A stretch of DNA of 64,000 bases from Strigamia acuminata (GCA_949358305.1 OX442314.1:52585369-52649368), one strand, 5' to 3'. Counted from the stretch's first letter, positions 40,603 to 52,036 are shown. Notes: generated by a model not told the origin, from the letters alone. Translations and numbers: made by a program.

Positions 40603-43600
40603 TTAATTGTTCACTGGAAAACCATAAAAGTCCGGCGGTCTCTTCTCACGCACAGGACGCGGACTTCGAGCAGGTGGCGGCGAGGCACTCGGGCCAGCAA
40701 CTGCAGGCGGTGAAGGCGCGCGAACAGGCAAAGGCGGAGCATGGACCTGGGCAGCGGTTTGTGATACAACGGTTGGAGCTGGAGCTGGAAGTTGAGCAGG
40801 TAAGTTGGGTGGATTGTTCGTATTCATCGGCGGAACTGTCGGTAGTGGAATCGGGAGCAAGGATAGAAGCAAACTTCCACGATTTTCCCCCTCAATATGA
40901 GGCAATTTTGCACCAACTAATCTCGGGCGCAACTGGTCCACGTGACGGCTCCAAACAACGTCCAAAGCGACCTCGATGTCGTACGTTGTAGAAGACGTTT
41001 TGCGGCGAACAACACCTGGAATCCATCGATTGGTGCCTCGATAGTCTCGAGCAAACACCAAATCGTCCACTTCAAAACGACGTTGCGTGTTGGTTTGGGG
41101 AGTTTCGGGCCAATATTTCGGGTTAAGAAGGTGCAGTCTCGAACGCATTTCCCGATTGGTAAACGCCAACGCAGGCGAAATCTTGGTTGAGGCATGCGGC
41201 GTTGAGCGATACGACGCCAAAAAATGCGATACTGCAGCCGACAATGAAAAATTACTGGCCAACAACTTATCTACCTGGTTCTTGAAGGTTTTAACGAAGC
41301 CTTCAACTGCACCATTCGTAGCGGGGTGGTACGGCGGCGAAAGTGTGTGCCGGATCCCGTTGATTGCCAAAAATGCTCGAAATTCTTGCGACGTGAATTG
41401 CGGCCCGTTATCTGTGTGGAAATGGAGCGGCAACCCGTGGCACTCGAACCACGACTTCACGACAGCAATGGTAGCAGCAGCGGTGGTTGTCGACATGGCG
41501 CGCACTTCACACCATTTTGACTTTGCGTCGACAGCGAGCAGAAACATGGAATTATGGAAAGGGCCGGCGAAGTCCAAGTGAACACGACCCCACACCTGAT
41601 CTGGGACAGGCCACTTGATGGTGTTGGTTTTGGGCGGGTCGGGCAGGCTGCGCTGGCAAACATCACAATTCTTGATCGTGCGCTCAATATCTGCATCGAT
41701 TCCAGGCCACCAAACCGTGGCTCGCGCCAACGATTTAGTACGGACAATGCCGTAATGACCTGCGTGGAGTTCGATGAGAATTAAGCGCCGAACCGAAGAC
41801 GGAATGACCAACCTATCGGATAAAAATAAAAAATTTTGATAAGTTGAGAACGATTCTCGCTGCTTGAAGAATAATTCCAAGTCAGTCGAGTGTGATTCCC
41901 ATCCATTCCGGACGTGCTGCAGAACTGACTGAAGTTCTTTATCGGCTGCATAAGCAGCGGTCAACGAAGCGGTGGACATTGGGAAATCTGCAATTGAAGT
42001 CGAATAAATAGAATTAATGCCAATTTCTAAATCCTCCTTGCCATCAACAACTGGTTGTGGATTCCTGGACAAGCCATCAGCGACAGCATTGTCCGCAGCG
42101 GGCACGTGCTCAATGACGTAGTCGTACGCAGAGAGGAAAACTGCCCAGCGGTGTAACCGCGCTGCCACAACCTGGTTGCACCCCTTCTTATCTCCGAAAA
42201 TTGAGACAAGGGGCTTGTGGTCGGTGCGCAAATAGAATCTACGGCCAAACAAATAGTGGTGGAACTTTCTAATGCCATAAATAATGGCCAAGCCCTCACG
42301 CTCTATTTGCGCGTAGTTCTTTTGCGCAGCCGACAACAACGAACTGGCAAATGCGATCGGTTTGTGGACGCCATCGGAACCTAAGTGAGAAAGAAAGGCG
42401 CCGACTCCAACTGGAGAAGCGTCAACGGTTAAATATAACTTCTTGGCCTGGTCAAAGTGTGCAAGCTCTGATTCAATTGAAACTGCCACTTTAACTGCCT
42501 TCCATGTCGATTCATGTTGCTCTGTCCATTCCCACTCGACCTCGTCGCGTGTTAAACGGTACAACGGCTCAAGTAAGGTGGACAGGCTCGGAATAAAACG
42601 ACCATAATAGTTAACCAGCCCGAGAAAAGACTTCAACGATAAAACGTCGGTCGGGCGGTTAGCGTCACGCAAAGGGGCAAGTTTTGAATCAATTGGCGAA
42701 ATGCCATTCTTCGAAATATTGAAACCAAGGAACTGTACAACCTGCTGGAGAAAACGACACTTCCTGCGATTCAGGGTCAAACCGGCTTTCAGGAACGTAT
42801 GCAGAAACTTGTCCAAGTTTTTTAAATGAACTGCATTAGTTGCGCCAGTCAGCGCCGAATCGTCAATAAACGGTTGCGTGCTTTCGATCTTTGCCGTGAG
42901 AATGTCCATCTCCCTCTGGAAAATAGCTGGGGCGGACGAGATTCCATAAAACAGCCGGTTGACCCTGAAAAGACCTAAATGAGTGTTAATAGTGCAACAT
43001 AATTGGGATTCAGGATCTAATTCGATTTGGTTGTATGCGGAGGTCATGTCCAGAATGGAATAAGTTTCCCCCCCGGACAACTTAGTGGTGATGTCGGCAA
43101 ACAGCGGAAGCGGATAGGAATTTGGCAAAATCGCCTTGTTGATTGTCCTGTTATAACAACCAGCTAACTTTATCGTTCCGTCCGACTTCTTGACGTGCAT
43201 CACTGGCGTCGCCCAGCGCGATGACGCGACCGGTGTTATTATGCCGAGCGACTGGAGTCTCTCCAATTCGGCCTCGACGAGCGACTTCATGGCGATGGGG
43301 ACTGGGTACGCCTTCAAGAAGATGGGCTGCACGGCAGGATCGATGTCGATATGCGCTTGCGACGTGTTTAGACAGCCGATTTCGTCTCGGAACACGCGAT
43401 CGTGTTTTAGCAATACAGCGTCCAATTCCCTCTGTGTGGCGGCATCGAGGACAGCGGCTCCGGGAGCGATCGCGTCCACTTTGTTTATCGTTGCGCCAAC
43501 GGCCTCTGCTGTTTTTGACAGCAAACCAAACATGGCGAGCCAGCCTCGTCCCAACAGCGGTACAGGACCATCCCGTGCGATGCAAAGCGGCAGGAGGAAA

Positions 43601-44709
43601 TTGCGCTTCTTGAAGACGACTGGAACTTCAATTATGCCTTCCATCGGAATCTTGTGTCCAGTGTACGTTGTCATGCCGCACGGAATGGTCTGTAATGGGA
43701 AACGAGAGAAATATTGTAAATAAGTGTCCCAATTAATTATTGTTGCGCTTGCACCCGTGTCCAACTCCATGTCCAAGTCTACACCGTCGATACGCACGGT
43801 GACGAAGACTGGCTGCACTCGTGGCAAATGAACAGAATTTACCACCTGAGTTTGATGAGTTTGGACGCGATAAAACGTCAAATCTTCCACAACGCCAACT
43901 GAATGGGTCGGGGCGTGGTTCTGCGTCGGTGCACGGCAAACTGGACGAATATGGCCCGTCTTGCCACAGCCGTGGCACTTGGCATCCTTGAAGCGACACG
44001 AATCTCGAGAGTGGTTGTTTTTGCCACACGCCGAACACGCATGCACATTTCCTTTTTGATTGGATGGCTGCCGCTGGTTGGTAAACGTATTGTTGCCTTT
44101 CGTGTGTTGTTTTCCACCTCTTCTCCTCCCATCGTAACGTGGTTTCGATTCGTTCATCTTGTGGACTGTAACGGCGGACGCTGGTTTGGCTGCAATATCA
44201 GAAAATTCTTTGCAATTAACTTCAGCGGATGCTGCGAACTCAACGGCTGCATCGAAAGTCAGATTTTCTTTTAACGTCAGCGCCTGCTGGATTTGCTCGT
44301 TCTTCAAGCCGCAAAGAAAGCGATTACGCAGTTCATCGGACTTGTTGGCGAATTTGCAATTTTGCGCCAATTCTTGAAGAGCAATCGCGTATTCCAGCAC
44401 CGTTTCTCCTTGAGCTCGATCGCGGTGATGAAAACGTCGAATCTCGGCGAGCACGAGCGGCTTCGCGCGCGACGTCTTTTGCATCAGAGCAACCAAGTCT
44501 GCATACTTCAATTCGGCTGGTTTTTTCGGTTCTGCAAGCGCGACCATCTGCTTGAAGGTGGGCATACCGACATAGGACAAAAGCGTATGCACCTGCTCTT
44601 CATCGTCGACGATTTTGTTGCATTTGAAAATGCTATCCATTCTCAAGCAATACAATTCCCAGTCGTCCGCCGGGTCATATTCTTTTGGCGAGCCTTTGAG
44701 CGACGACAT
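40603..44709 (-). CDS. gypsy-A gag-pol polyprotein (1368 aa)
   Basis: One continuous frame from ATG 44709. Two CCHC-like knuckles lie at residues 225-238 and 245-258 (CSACGKNNHSRDSC, CHGCGKTGHIRPVC). The protease has DTGAS with D317. The RT has LDMTSAYNQ and the active site FIDD around 616. RNase H shows TVDAS. The integrase zinc region has HAGHYG...CDVC and the core begins with the aspartate of HLDFAGPF (D1046), followed by HTDNGPQF. The C-terminus is proline-rich. All catalytic motifs are present and there is no stop, so the protein looks functional. Confidence 0.95.
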   Translation of the reverse strand: MSSLKGSPKEYDPADDWELYCLRMDSIFKCNKIVDDEEQVHTLLSYVGMPTFKQMVALAEPKKPAELKYADLVALMQKTSRAKPLVLAEIRRFHHRDRAQGETVLEYAIALQELAQNCKFANKSDELRNRFLCGLKNEQIQQALTLKENLTFDAAVEFAASAEVNCKEFSDIAAKPASAVTVHKMNESKPRYDGRRRGGKQHTKGNNTFTNQRQPSNQKGNVHACSACGKNNHSRDSCRFKDAKCHGCGKTGHIRPVCRAPTQNHAPTHSVGVVEDLTFYRVQTHQTQVVNSVHLPRVQPVFVTVRIDGVDLDMELDTGASATIINWDTYLQYFSRFPLQTIPCGMTTYTGHKIPMEGIIEVPVVFKKRNFLLPLCIARDGPVPLLGRGWLAMFGLLSKTAEAVGATINKVDAIAPGAAVLDAATQRELDAVLLKHDRVFRDEIGCLNTSQAHIDIDPAVQPIFLKAYPVPIAMKSLVEAELERLQSLGIITPVASSRWATPVMHVKKSDGTIKLAGCYNRTINKAILPNSYPLPLFADITTKLSGGETYSILDMTSAYNQIELDPESQLCCTINTHLGLFRVNRLFYGISSAPAIFQREMDILTAKIESTQPFIDDSALTGATNAVHLKNLDKFLHTFLKAGLTLNRRKCRFLQQVVQFLGFNISKNGISPIDSKLAPLRDANRPTDVLSLKSFLGLVNYYGRFIPSLSTLLEPLYRLTRDEVEWEWTEQHESTWKAVKVAVSIESELAHFDQAKKLYLTVDASPVGVGAFLSHLGSDGVHKPIAFASSLLSAAQKNYAQIEREGLAIIYGIRKFHHYLFGRRFYLRTDHKPLVSIFGDKKGCNQVVAARLHRWAVFLSAYDYVIEHVPAADNAVADGLSRNPQPVVDGKEDLEIGINSIYSTSIADFPMSTASLTAAYAADKELQSVLQHVRNGWESHSTDLELFFKQRESFSTYQNFLFLSDRLVIPSSVRRLILIELHAGHYGIVRTKSLARATVWWPGIDADIERTIKNCDVCQRSLPDPPKTNTIKWPVPDQVWGRVHLDFAGPFHNSMFLLAVDAKSKWCEVRAMSTTTAAATIAVVKSWFECHGLPLHFHTDNGPQFTSQEFRAFLAINGIRHTLSPPYHPATNGAVEGFVKTFKNQVDKLLASNFSLSAAVSHFLASYRSTPHASTKISPALAFTNREMRSRLHLLNPKYWPETPQTNTQRRFEVDDLVFARDYRGTNRWIPGVVRRKTSSTTYDIEVALDVVWSRHVDQLRPRLVGAKLPHIEGENRGSLLLSLLPIPLPTVPPMNTNNPPNLPAQLPAPAPTVVSQTAAQVHAPPLPVRAPSPPAVAGPSASPPPARSPRPVREKRPPDFYGFPVNN

Positions 44710-44887
44710 TTTGATAACAAAAGTCGCTAAAAGTAAGCACAAACACGAAGAGATCGGGGACTAGCAACTAGGCCTAACGTGACGACGCGTGGTCAGCGGC
44801 GGTCCGAAAAGTCAGCAAAAAGTTCAAAAAAGTTCAAAAAGTTCACAATTTTTCATTTGATACCGTGGATTGTTGAAGATTATCCCT

Positions 44888-44900
44888 TCCTCGTCGCCAA
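44888..44900 (-). promoter_or_regulatory. gypsy-A primer-binding site
   Basis: TTGGCGACGAGGA on the minus strand, directly after the 5' LTR and identical to the site in gypsy-B. I could not assign the tRNA. Confidence 0.6.
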
Positions 44901-45077
44901 TATTGTGTTCTTCGAGCTGATGAAAGTTGCTGAATGCTTGAGTACGCAAGGAACGACCATCACGGATAGGTAAATTAACATAACTGATTTATTCATAAAG
45001 GTAAAAATAGGTGGCGCTGAGAACAGCGCGTCATAATAAACAAAATGGTCGATTGACCAATGGAGTCAAACACTCCA
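44901..45077 (-). repeat. gypsy-A 5' LTR
   Basis: 177 bp; carries GTTGCTGAATGCTTG where the other LTR has an unrelated 15-base block. Confidence 0.9.
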
Positions 45078-45082
45078 GATGG

Positions 45083-48000
45083 TGCAAAGATACAGCAGAT
45101 TGAGAAATGCAAAAGAGTTATGGCAAACCATCAAAAACGACATGAGTGCTGCAACAGACGAATTGGAGGTGAAAACCACAAGTGAGATGACACAACTAAA
45201 AATGGACATTAAAGAGAGTGCCGGCGATTATTTCAATCGAGTTGAAATAATATGCAACAAGTGTGCAGAATTGGGCAAGGACTTCAAAAAACATGAAATC
45301 AAGTTTTATGTCCTTAATGGATTGAGAGCCGAATTTGACATAATCAAAGGAGCGATTCAAATCCAGAAAAATATGACGTTAAGCGAAATAAGAGAAGCCA
45401 TCGCAAATGAAGAAAAACGATTCAAAATGAGAAATGACGAAACAAAGCCAAGCTCAAAAGAAGGGGCATACAAGGCAAAAGAGAAACGAAGCACAGACAA
45501 ACAAGTCACCTGCTTTAATTGCGGCAAAATCGGTCACGTAGCAAAAGATTGTTTTGGAAAATCCAAATGCTATAATTGCCAAGATTTTGGCCACATCAGC
45601 AAAGATTGCAAAAATGATAAGAAAGAAAGAGAACCTGAGCGCCAAAGCCAAAGAGGGCGAGGCCGTGGAAGAGGAAACCCAAGATGGCGCGGAGGAGAAA
45701 AGCGCGAAAATGCAATGATTGCGTGTAAAACCAATCAAGTGACAAAAATGATGAAATTTAAGAAGACAAAAGATGACAAAAGAAGTGACACAGATTATGA
45801 AGAAAAATCTGAAAATGTTGCCAATATGAAAAGTGCAACCTATTATGAAGACAAAAAATGCAAAAATATTTTTGATGTGAATTTTGCATATGAGAAAAAA
45901 TGCAATAAGGATGACCCAAGAAGTGTACCTCACAAAAAGGAAGAACACAAAAAGAAGAAAGAAAATGAACATTCAGTGCAAATGATGAAAGAAAATGAAC
46001 ATTCAGTGCAAATGATGAAAGAAAATGAACATTCAGTGCAAATGACAAAAGAAAATGAACTTAGCACCAGTGAAGATGAAGATAATGACAATGAACTTGA
46101 TGAAAAATGTGTGAAGTGGCTGATTGATTCGGGTTGTACCAGCCACATGTCATCAAACCGTGAGTACTTTACTGAATACAATTTTGAAAATAATAGTATT
46201 GGGATGGCCGAAAAAGGGGCAAGAATAGTGGCCAAAGGAAAGGGGATAATCCCAATAAAATTAAATGATGAAAGTGTAATAAATTTAAAAAGTGTATTAC
46301 ATGTACCCAAATTAGATGGGAATTTGTTGTCAGTTTCAAAAATTGTTGATAATAATTTTGTTGTTGTATTTGTTAAAAATGAGGCAATCATTTCAAAACA
46401 AGATGGCACTGTTGTTGTGAAAGCAAAAAGGGAAGGGGATAAATTTATCATAAGGGGAATGATGAATAAAGAGGAGCAAGCCTGCATAGCAGTTGATGAT
46501 GAACTGTGGCACAAAAGGCTTGGACACTTGAATTTTAGGGCATTAAGAGAAATGAACAACAAGCAATTGGTTCGAGGTTTACAATTTAAAGGAAAAATTG
46601 AAGAGAAATGTGAAAAATGCATTCAAGGGAAAATGAAGAAACTGCCTCACCCCTCAGTAGGTCACAGACAGTCAAAGGCGATAATGGATTTATGGCATGT
46701 CGACTTGGTGGGTCCTGTCTCACCCCAATCAATGGGGGGTGCCCATTACATAATGACAGTGGTTGATGATTGGAGCAGGCGCATATTTGTGCACTTGCTT
46801 CAAAACAAAAGTGACACAATGAAGATGTTAAAAGAGTTAATTGAAAGAATGGAAACATCAACTGACAAAAAATTAAAAAGAATACGCTCAGATAATGGCG
46901 GAGAATTCAAATCAAGAGAATTTGACATCTGGTTGAAAGGAAAAGGGGTAAAACATGAGCTTACAACCCCTTATACACCAGAAAGTAATGGCGTCGTTGA
47001 GCGCGCGAACCGCACCCTAGTTGAAATGACTAGAACACTGTTGTTAGATGCGGAATTGCCCCAAAAATTTTGGGGGGAATGTGTTGTTACAGCAGCGTAT
47101 TTGCGCTCATGCAGTCAATCGAGTGTCCATGGCAAAACACCAATGGAGGTTTGGACAGGCATTAAACCTAGTGTGAAACATTTAAAACGCTTTGGATGCG
47201 TCACATACCGATTACATAAAGGGCCAAAAGGAGGAAAATGGAACCCAAAAGCCAAGGCGGGCATATTTGTTGGTTATGCTACAAATCGAAGAGGTTATAG
47301 AATTTATGACCCTGAACTCAACAATATTATAGAAGAAAGAGATGTCGAATTTGTAGAGCAAAAATTGGGAAAACATCTATTAAATTCACAGCCTACCAAT
47401 GAAAACTGTGAGAAAGAAGAGAACGCCATAATAATCACTTTTGGTTGTTCTAAAAATTCCAATGAAAATGAGACCCCAATCACTCATGAAAGTGATGACA
47501 GCAGTGCAGATGGTGAAAACTCAGCAGGCGAAACTGAGGGACCACCAGAAGGGACCCCAAACACAAGTGAAGAACATGAGACAGAAAACATACAGGGGAG
47601 AGCACGGAAACCACGGGGAAGGGCCACAGCAGCAGAAATTACACTGAAAAACGAATTACAAAAAGCCAAGCGGGAAGAAGAATTAATTGCAAAAGGAGTT
47701 AGAAGATCTAAAAGAATTCAAGATCAAAACGCAATGAAGACAACAGAGTTTGAAGTGCCAAAAAATTACAATGAGGCGACAAAATCAGGCAAACATAGAG
47801 AATGGAAACTTGCAATGGATGAAGAAATAAAATCTATGCACAAACAAGGAGTATGGGAAGTAAAAAATTTGCCAAAAGGAAAAAAGGTAATAAAATCAAG
47901 ATGGGTGTACAAAGTCAAACGAAAAGCAAATGGCGAAATTGAGAAGTATAAAGCTAGACTTGTAGCAATTGGCTATTCTCAGCGTCCTGGAGTGGACTAT

Positions 48001-48465
48001 GGTGACACTTATGCACCAGTTATTAGAGCTGAGTCAACACGCTTTTTATTAAGTTTGGCGGGCAGGAAAGGTGTAAAGGTAAAAATACATGATGTAAAAA
48101 CAGCATACCTGAATGGACAATTAAAAGAAGAAATTTACATGATGCAACCTGAGGGTTACCAGGAAGGCAATATAGGAACAGTATGCAAACTAAATAAAAG
48201 CATATATGGGTTAAAACAATCTGGAAGATGTTGGAAGGAAAAATTAGATGAGATAATGATCAAGTGTGGTTTTAACCTGTGCAAAGATGATCCATGCCTA
48301 TATTATGTATTACAAGAACACAATTTCTTGTATGTCGGCATTCATGTTGATGATATGCTGACAGTGCCCAGCAGTGATGAGTTTGAAGAAAAATATTTCA
48401 GAAGAATTAGAAAGGAGATTGAAATAACATCATTAGGTGAAGCAACATCAATTTTGGGAATTTAA
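45083..48465 (+). CDS. copia-5 gag-pol, main part, ended by a nonsense codon
   Basis: Continues the gag begun at 39993. Contains two CCHC knuckles (CFNCGKIGHVAKDC and CYNCQDFGHISKDC), a protease motif LIDSGC, integrase motifs WHVDLVGP and RSDNGGEF, and RT with HVDD near 48350. It ends at TAA 48463-48465, in the middle of the RT connection region, where related elements read through (ILGI followed by VEQ here). The rest of the frame continues in register directly behind the stop. Confidence 0.9.
45958..46065 (+). repeat. In-frame 36-bp triplicate in copia-5
   Basis: Three tandem copies of a 36-bp unit encode KENEHSVQMM-like 12-residue repeats between the zinc knuckles and the protease. A fourth partial unit follows. 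Confidence 0.85.
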
Positions 48466-49287
48466 GTTGAACAGGTAAATGGAGAAATTAAAATCCACCA
48501 AAGAAACTACGTCAAGGAGTTATTGTTACATTACAAAATGGAAGATTGTAACCCTGCCAAGTCACCCGGTGACATCAACCAGAAATTAGATGAAAATGAA
48601 AAGAGTAAAGAATATGATCGAACTAAATACCAAGAACTAATGGGAAAATTGATGTTCTTAGCAACACACACAAGACCAGACATCAGTTTCACATTGGGTG
48701 AATTGTCTCAATACAATACAAAACCCAAAGAGATGCACTACAAAGCACTTCTGAGAGTGCTAAAATATCTGAAAGGAACAATGCAATACCACATAAAATA
48801 TGGACAGAATGAGGGAGACATTTATGGGTATACCGATGCAAGTTGGGACAAAACACAGGAGGCCAGATCATTTTCAGGATATGTGATCATGGATGGTGAT
48901 TCATTGATACACTGGCGAAGTAAGAAGCAAAACATAGTCGCATTATCCACTACTGAAAGTGAATTAAATGCATTAACCGAAGGAGCAAAAGAGTTAATTT
49001 GGTTTATGGATTTAACAAAAGAAATGGAACCGAATAGAGATGCCAAAAATAGCGGAATGCTATACTGTGACAGTTTAAATGTAGTAAAATTGCTAGAGCC
49101 GGGAATCCAGAAATCACGAACCAAGTTTTTGAATCGTAGATTATGTTATGTAAAAGAATTAATTAGTAAGAGAGAAATTGAAGTATCCCACGTGCCGGGT
49201 TCTGAGATGATTGCTGATTTCCTTACTAAAGGGTTATCAGGCCCAAAAATTAAAGAATGTATAAAAGAAATTTTATCTTTAGAATAA
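48466..49287 (+). pseudogene. copia-5 RT end and RNase H, behind the stop codon
   Basis: In the same frame as the preceding ORF. Encodes the C-terminal RT and RNase H (YTDASWD, TTESELNAL) and ends at TAA 49285-49287. It is not translated unless the stop is read through. A G-to-T change would explain the stop, since GAA is expected at this place. Confidence 0.8.
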
Positions 49288-49308
49288 CCATTGCCATAGG
49301 GGAAAATT

Positions 49309-49523
49309 TGTGGGAATGTTGTGTTTACATTGCAGTATGGCAATGTGGTATTCTGTAGTGTGGTGTCACATGAGTGGCGCCAATGATTATTTAGCCTCAA
49401 CTATGTAGTGTCATATAACCATGACCACCCGTGTACAGTTTTTAACCCCCAGTCCTAATAAAGTCACCCATAGAGCAAGACGTGCTCCGAGTCTCTCCTT
49501 CAAGTCAACCCACATCACTAACA
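49309..49523 (+). repeat. copia-5 3' LTR
   Basis: 215 bp, AATAAA at 49457-49462, followed by the GTTAC duplication. Confidence 0.93.
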
Positions 49524-50681
49524 GTTACGTATATTTTTGGTTATCAAATATGACGTAACGGTTCGAATTACGCATAAATTTTGGTTATCAATTTATGACG
49601 TAAATGCTTTATTTTCTGGCCTAATGTCGAATGTCATCTGGATTACAAGCAAGCAAATTTGGTTGTCATTTGTTTGTTGTAATGTTTACTTCCGGTTACA
49701 CATCAAATGAGGCATTCATCGTGAGTAAAACTTAGTTTTACATCATGACACGCTTGGTGATTTATTCAACTTAGTTGGATAAATCTAAAACTGTGAAAGT
49801 ACGTATATGAAATCCTATCGGGTCCGAACGGTAAACATCATCCATCGCTCAGCCCAATATCCTCGCGATCACACAGTCGCCGTCTGCCTCACAGGACTTG
49901 GCGGTAAACATCATTCATCGCCCAATCCCGCGGCATTACCCAACCTAGCGAGTACTAAATGCTCGTCCAAGCCTGATTCCTCGCCAGTGTGAGTGGTCAT
50001 GACCACAAGTGAAGATGGAGGTTTCTCCACTCGTAGTCGTAATCACGGAACACAACATTATCCGGATCGTCAGCCTCAGGAAAAGACTGGTGATGCGCCA
50101 TCGTTTCGATGGCACCCAAAGGTTGTCTTGCAACAACCTGCATTTCACTACAATCAATAGCAAGCAGCACCATTTAAGGCGGGGAATGCATATATAAATA
50201 TATACGGGCTCAAGTAAGTATATGTGGTACAAATATCATGACAAGAGCGCTGCATTTCCGGTTGCACGGGAATATATGCTCTAAGAACACAATGGGGCAA
50301 CTACTGCTCCAATGAGGGGAATGGTCGCCAGAATCCATCCAATCACGTAGTGAAAGGTTGGATACTGAGACCACTTGCTCAATTATGTTGCTCCCAAATG
50401 TAGAACAGGAACTGGATACCCAGGACCTAGTTCTCTCTTAGGTACGGACAGGAACTGGATAGCTAGGACACAATTTGGATTAAGTCTTTGACTCAATCCA
50501 CAGGGTGTCCATAATTGGTGCAGGTGCGAGGTGAGTAACCTTTTGACGTGGTTCTTATGATAAATTCTCTGAATCTTATCATCATAACATCAAATAACTA
50601 TTTTTCTACGAATAAATAATTAAAGAAGTTGTTAAGAGTATTAAACTGGCATAAAACTACGTTTTATACAGTTTAAACTCA
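49524..50681. other. Unassigned sequence between copia-5 and the foldback
   Basis: Two ATTTTTGGTTATCA/ATGACGTAA near-repeats occur at 49536-49602, and GGAACTGGATA is repeated near 50408 and 50452. No open frame with recognisable content is present. Confidence 0.4.
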
Positions 50682-51009
50682 CAAGGAGACCGCAGGAGTG
50701 TGTCCCTCACAATTGTTTAATTTTTGTCAAAATAAAGTATTGTTATTATCTAAACAGTCAATATTTTCATTATTTAAATGCAACGCTCTTTCACATTGTT
50801 ACAAACAGTCAAAACACACAGGATTCTTTACTGTGTGTAGAAGCATCCTTCTTTCACTTTTTTGAGTAAAAAGGTCAAGTGTAGCACTACACTTGGTGAT
50901 TAGCCTGTTCAAATCTTACTCTGGAACCCAGGTAATTTGATATCTCATGACATATGACATCACAACTTTGTTCACCAACATGACTGCCTGCATGACGGCA
51001 ACAATAGTG

Positions 51010-51080
51010 TGTATTGGTGGCCCAGTGGTTAAGGCAATGGACCAGGAATCTTTCCACACAGGTTCAAATCCTGTTGTCTC
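51010..51080 (+). ncRNA. tRNA-Ser-like Pol III promoter region (left arm)
   Basis: TGGCCCAGTGG (51018-51028) fits the A box and GGTTCAAATCC (51061-51071) the B box; the sequence GTGGTTAAGGCAATGGAC between them is close to serine tRNA. The anticodon loop and variable arm do not form a proper tRNA, so it is a tRNA-derived promoter as in SINEs rather than a tRNA gene. The mirror copy is at 51263-51316 on the minus strand. Confidence 0.6.
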
Positions 51081-51262
51081 TGAAATTTTTTATTTTTTTT
51101 TTAAATTTATTTTTAGCAGTAAAGTTAATGTTATTTTATATATTTTTTTTTTTTTTAATTTTAATTAAATTAACTTTAATTTTTTAACAAATATAAAATA
51201 ACAAACATTAAAATTACTGCTAAAAATAAATTTAAAAAAAAATAAAAATTTCAGAGACAACA

Positions 51263-51316
51263 GGATTTGAACCTGCATGGAAAGATTCCTGGTCTATTGC
51301 CTTAACCACTGGGCCA
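51263..51316 (-). ncRNA. tRNA-Ser-like Pol III promoter region (right arm)
   Basis: The B box (51263-51273) and A box (51306-51316) are read from the minus strand, converging on the left-arm copy. A transcript from either side crossing the T-rich centre would be self-complementary. Confidence 0.6.
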
Positions 51317-51652
51317 CCACTACACACTATTGTTGCTGCCATGCAGGCAGTCATGTTGGTGAACAAAGTTGTGATGTCATATGTCATGAGATATCAAATT
51401 ACCTGGGTTCCAGAGTAAGATTTGAACAGGCTAATCACCAAGTGTAGTGATACACTTGACCTTTTTACTCAAAAAAGTGAAAGAAGGATGCTTCTACACA
51501 CAGTAAAGAATCCTGTGTGTTTTGACTGTTTGTAACAATGTGAAAGAGCGTTGCATTTAAATGATGAAAATATTGACTGCTTAGATAATAACAATACTTT
51601 ATTTTGACAAAAATTAAACAATTGTGAGGGACACACTCCTGCGGTCTCCTTG

Positions 51653-52036
51653 TCAGATCTCGTATCTCTAGTTGGAATTGCCGATAAACGTAGCGAGCGC
51701 CATCTATTGCCAGATTTAGTCATAGTGACGTAACCGTCACAAAAATAACCCTGATAAAATATCTCCAGACTCGGACATTTTGATTGGATGAAAGAAAGCT
51801 AAAAACAAAAAAATCTCGCGAGAAAAAGAGCCAACTTCCTGCTCGAGGTTTCCATCTAGTGAAAGAAACCTATAACGTGTTAGTAAACAAAAGGTGGCTT
51901 CCTCTATTGAAGAAAAGCAAAATTTTCTTTCTTCATTAACCCTGATTCCAAAGCCAATTTTCATGGCGCCATTGACATCACCACCTATAATATAACATTT
52001 TCTATTTAGACAAATAGACAAACCTCAGACAACTCG
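51653..52036. other. Intergenic sequence downstream of LRR pseudogene
   Basis: No repeat or gene was recognised here. Confidence 0.35.

Larger units (their letters stand above)
40249..45077 (-). mobile_element. gypsy-A: Ty3/gypsy element nested in copia-5 gag
   Basis: 177-bp LTRs (minus strand TGGAGTG...CACAATA), flanked by GATGG (40244-40248, 45078-45082). Reads leftward, with primer site TTGGCGACGAGGA beside the right LTR and one intact gag-pol frame. The boundary at CACAATA, not CA, is supported by the same ends and an exact duplication in gypsy-B. The two LTRs agree except for a block of about nine changes within 15 bases. Confidence 0.92.
39587..49523 (+). mobile_element. copia-5: Ty1/copia element carrying a nested gypsy element
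   Basis: 215-bp LTRs (TGTTGG/TGTGGG start, ...CTAACA end; one mismatch seen) are flanked by the duplication GTTAC (39582-39586, 49524-49528). The primer site TGGTAGCAGAGG is at 39804-39815 and the purine tract AGGGGAAAA before the 3' LTR. The body is about 5.1 kb without the nested gypsy-A. Its polyprotein frame is interrupted by that insertion and by one nonsense codon, so this copy is inactive. Confidence 0.93.
50682..51652. mobile_element. 971-bp foldback with tRNA-type boxes in both arms
   Basis: Two arms of about 450-480 bp are near-perfect reverse complements meeting in a T-rich/A-rich centre near 51165. The ends are CAAGGAGACCGCAGGAGTG and its mirror; TCA occurs on both flanks, a possible 3-bp duplication. 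No protein is encoded. Each arm holds an A box and a B box of Pol III type, pointing towards the centre. Confidence 0.85.

Noticed and set aside
40942-44730. Plus-strand frames within gypsy-A
   Set aside because: Antisense shadows of its minus-strand gag-pol.
51010-51080. Functional tRNA-Ser gene
   Set aside because: The boxes fit, but the anticodon loop lacks U33 and the long variable arm of tRNA-Ser is missing.
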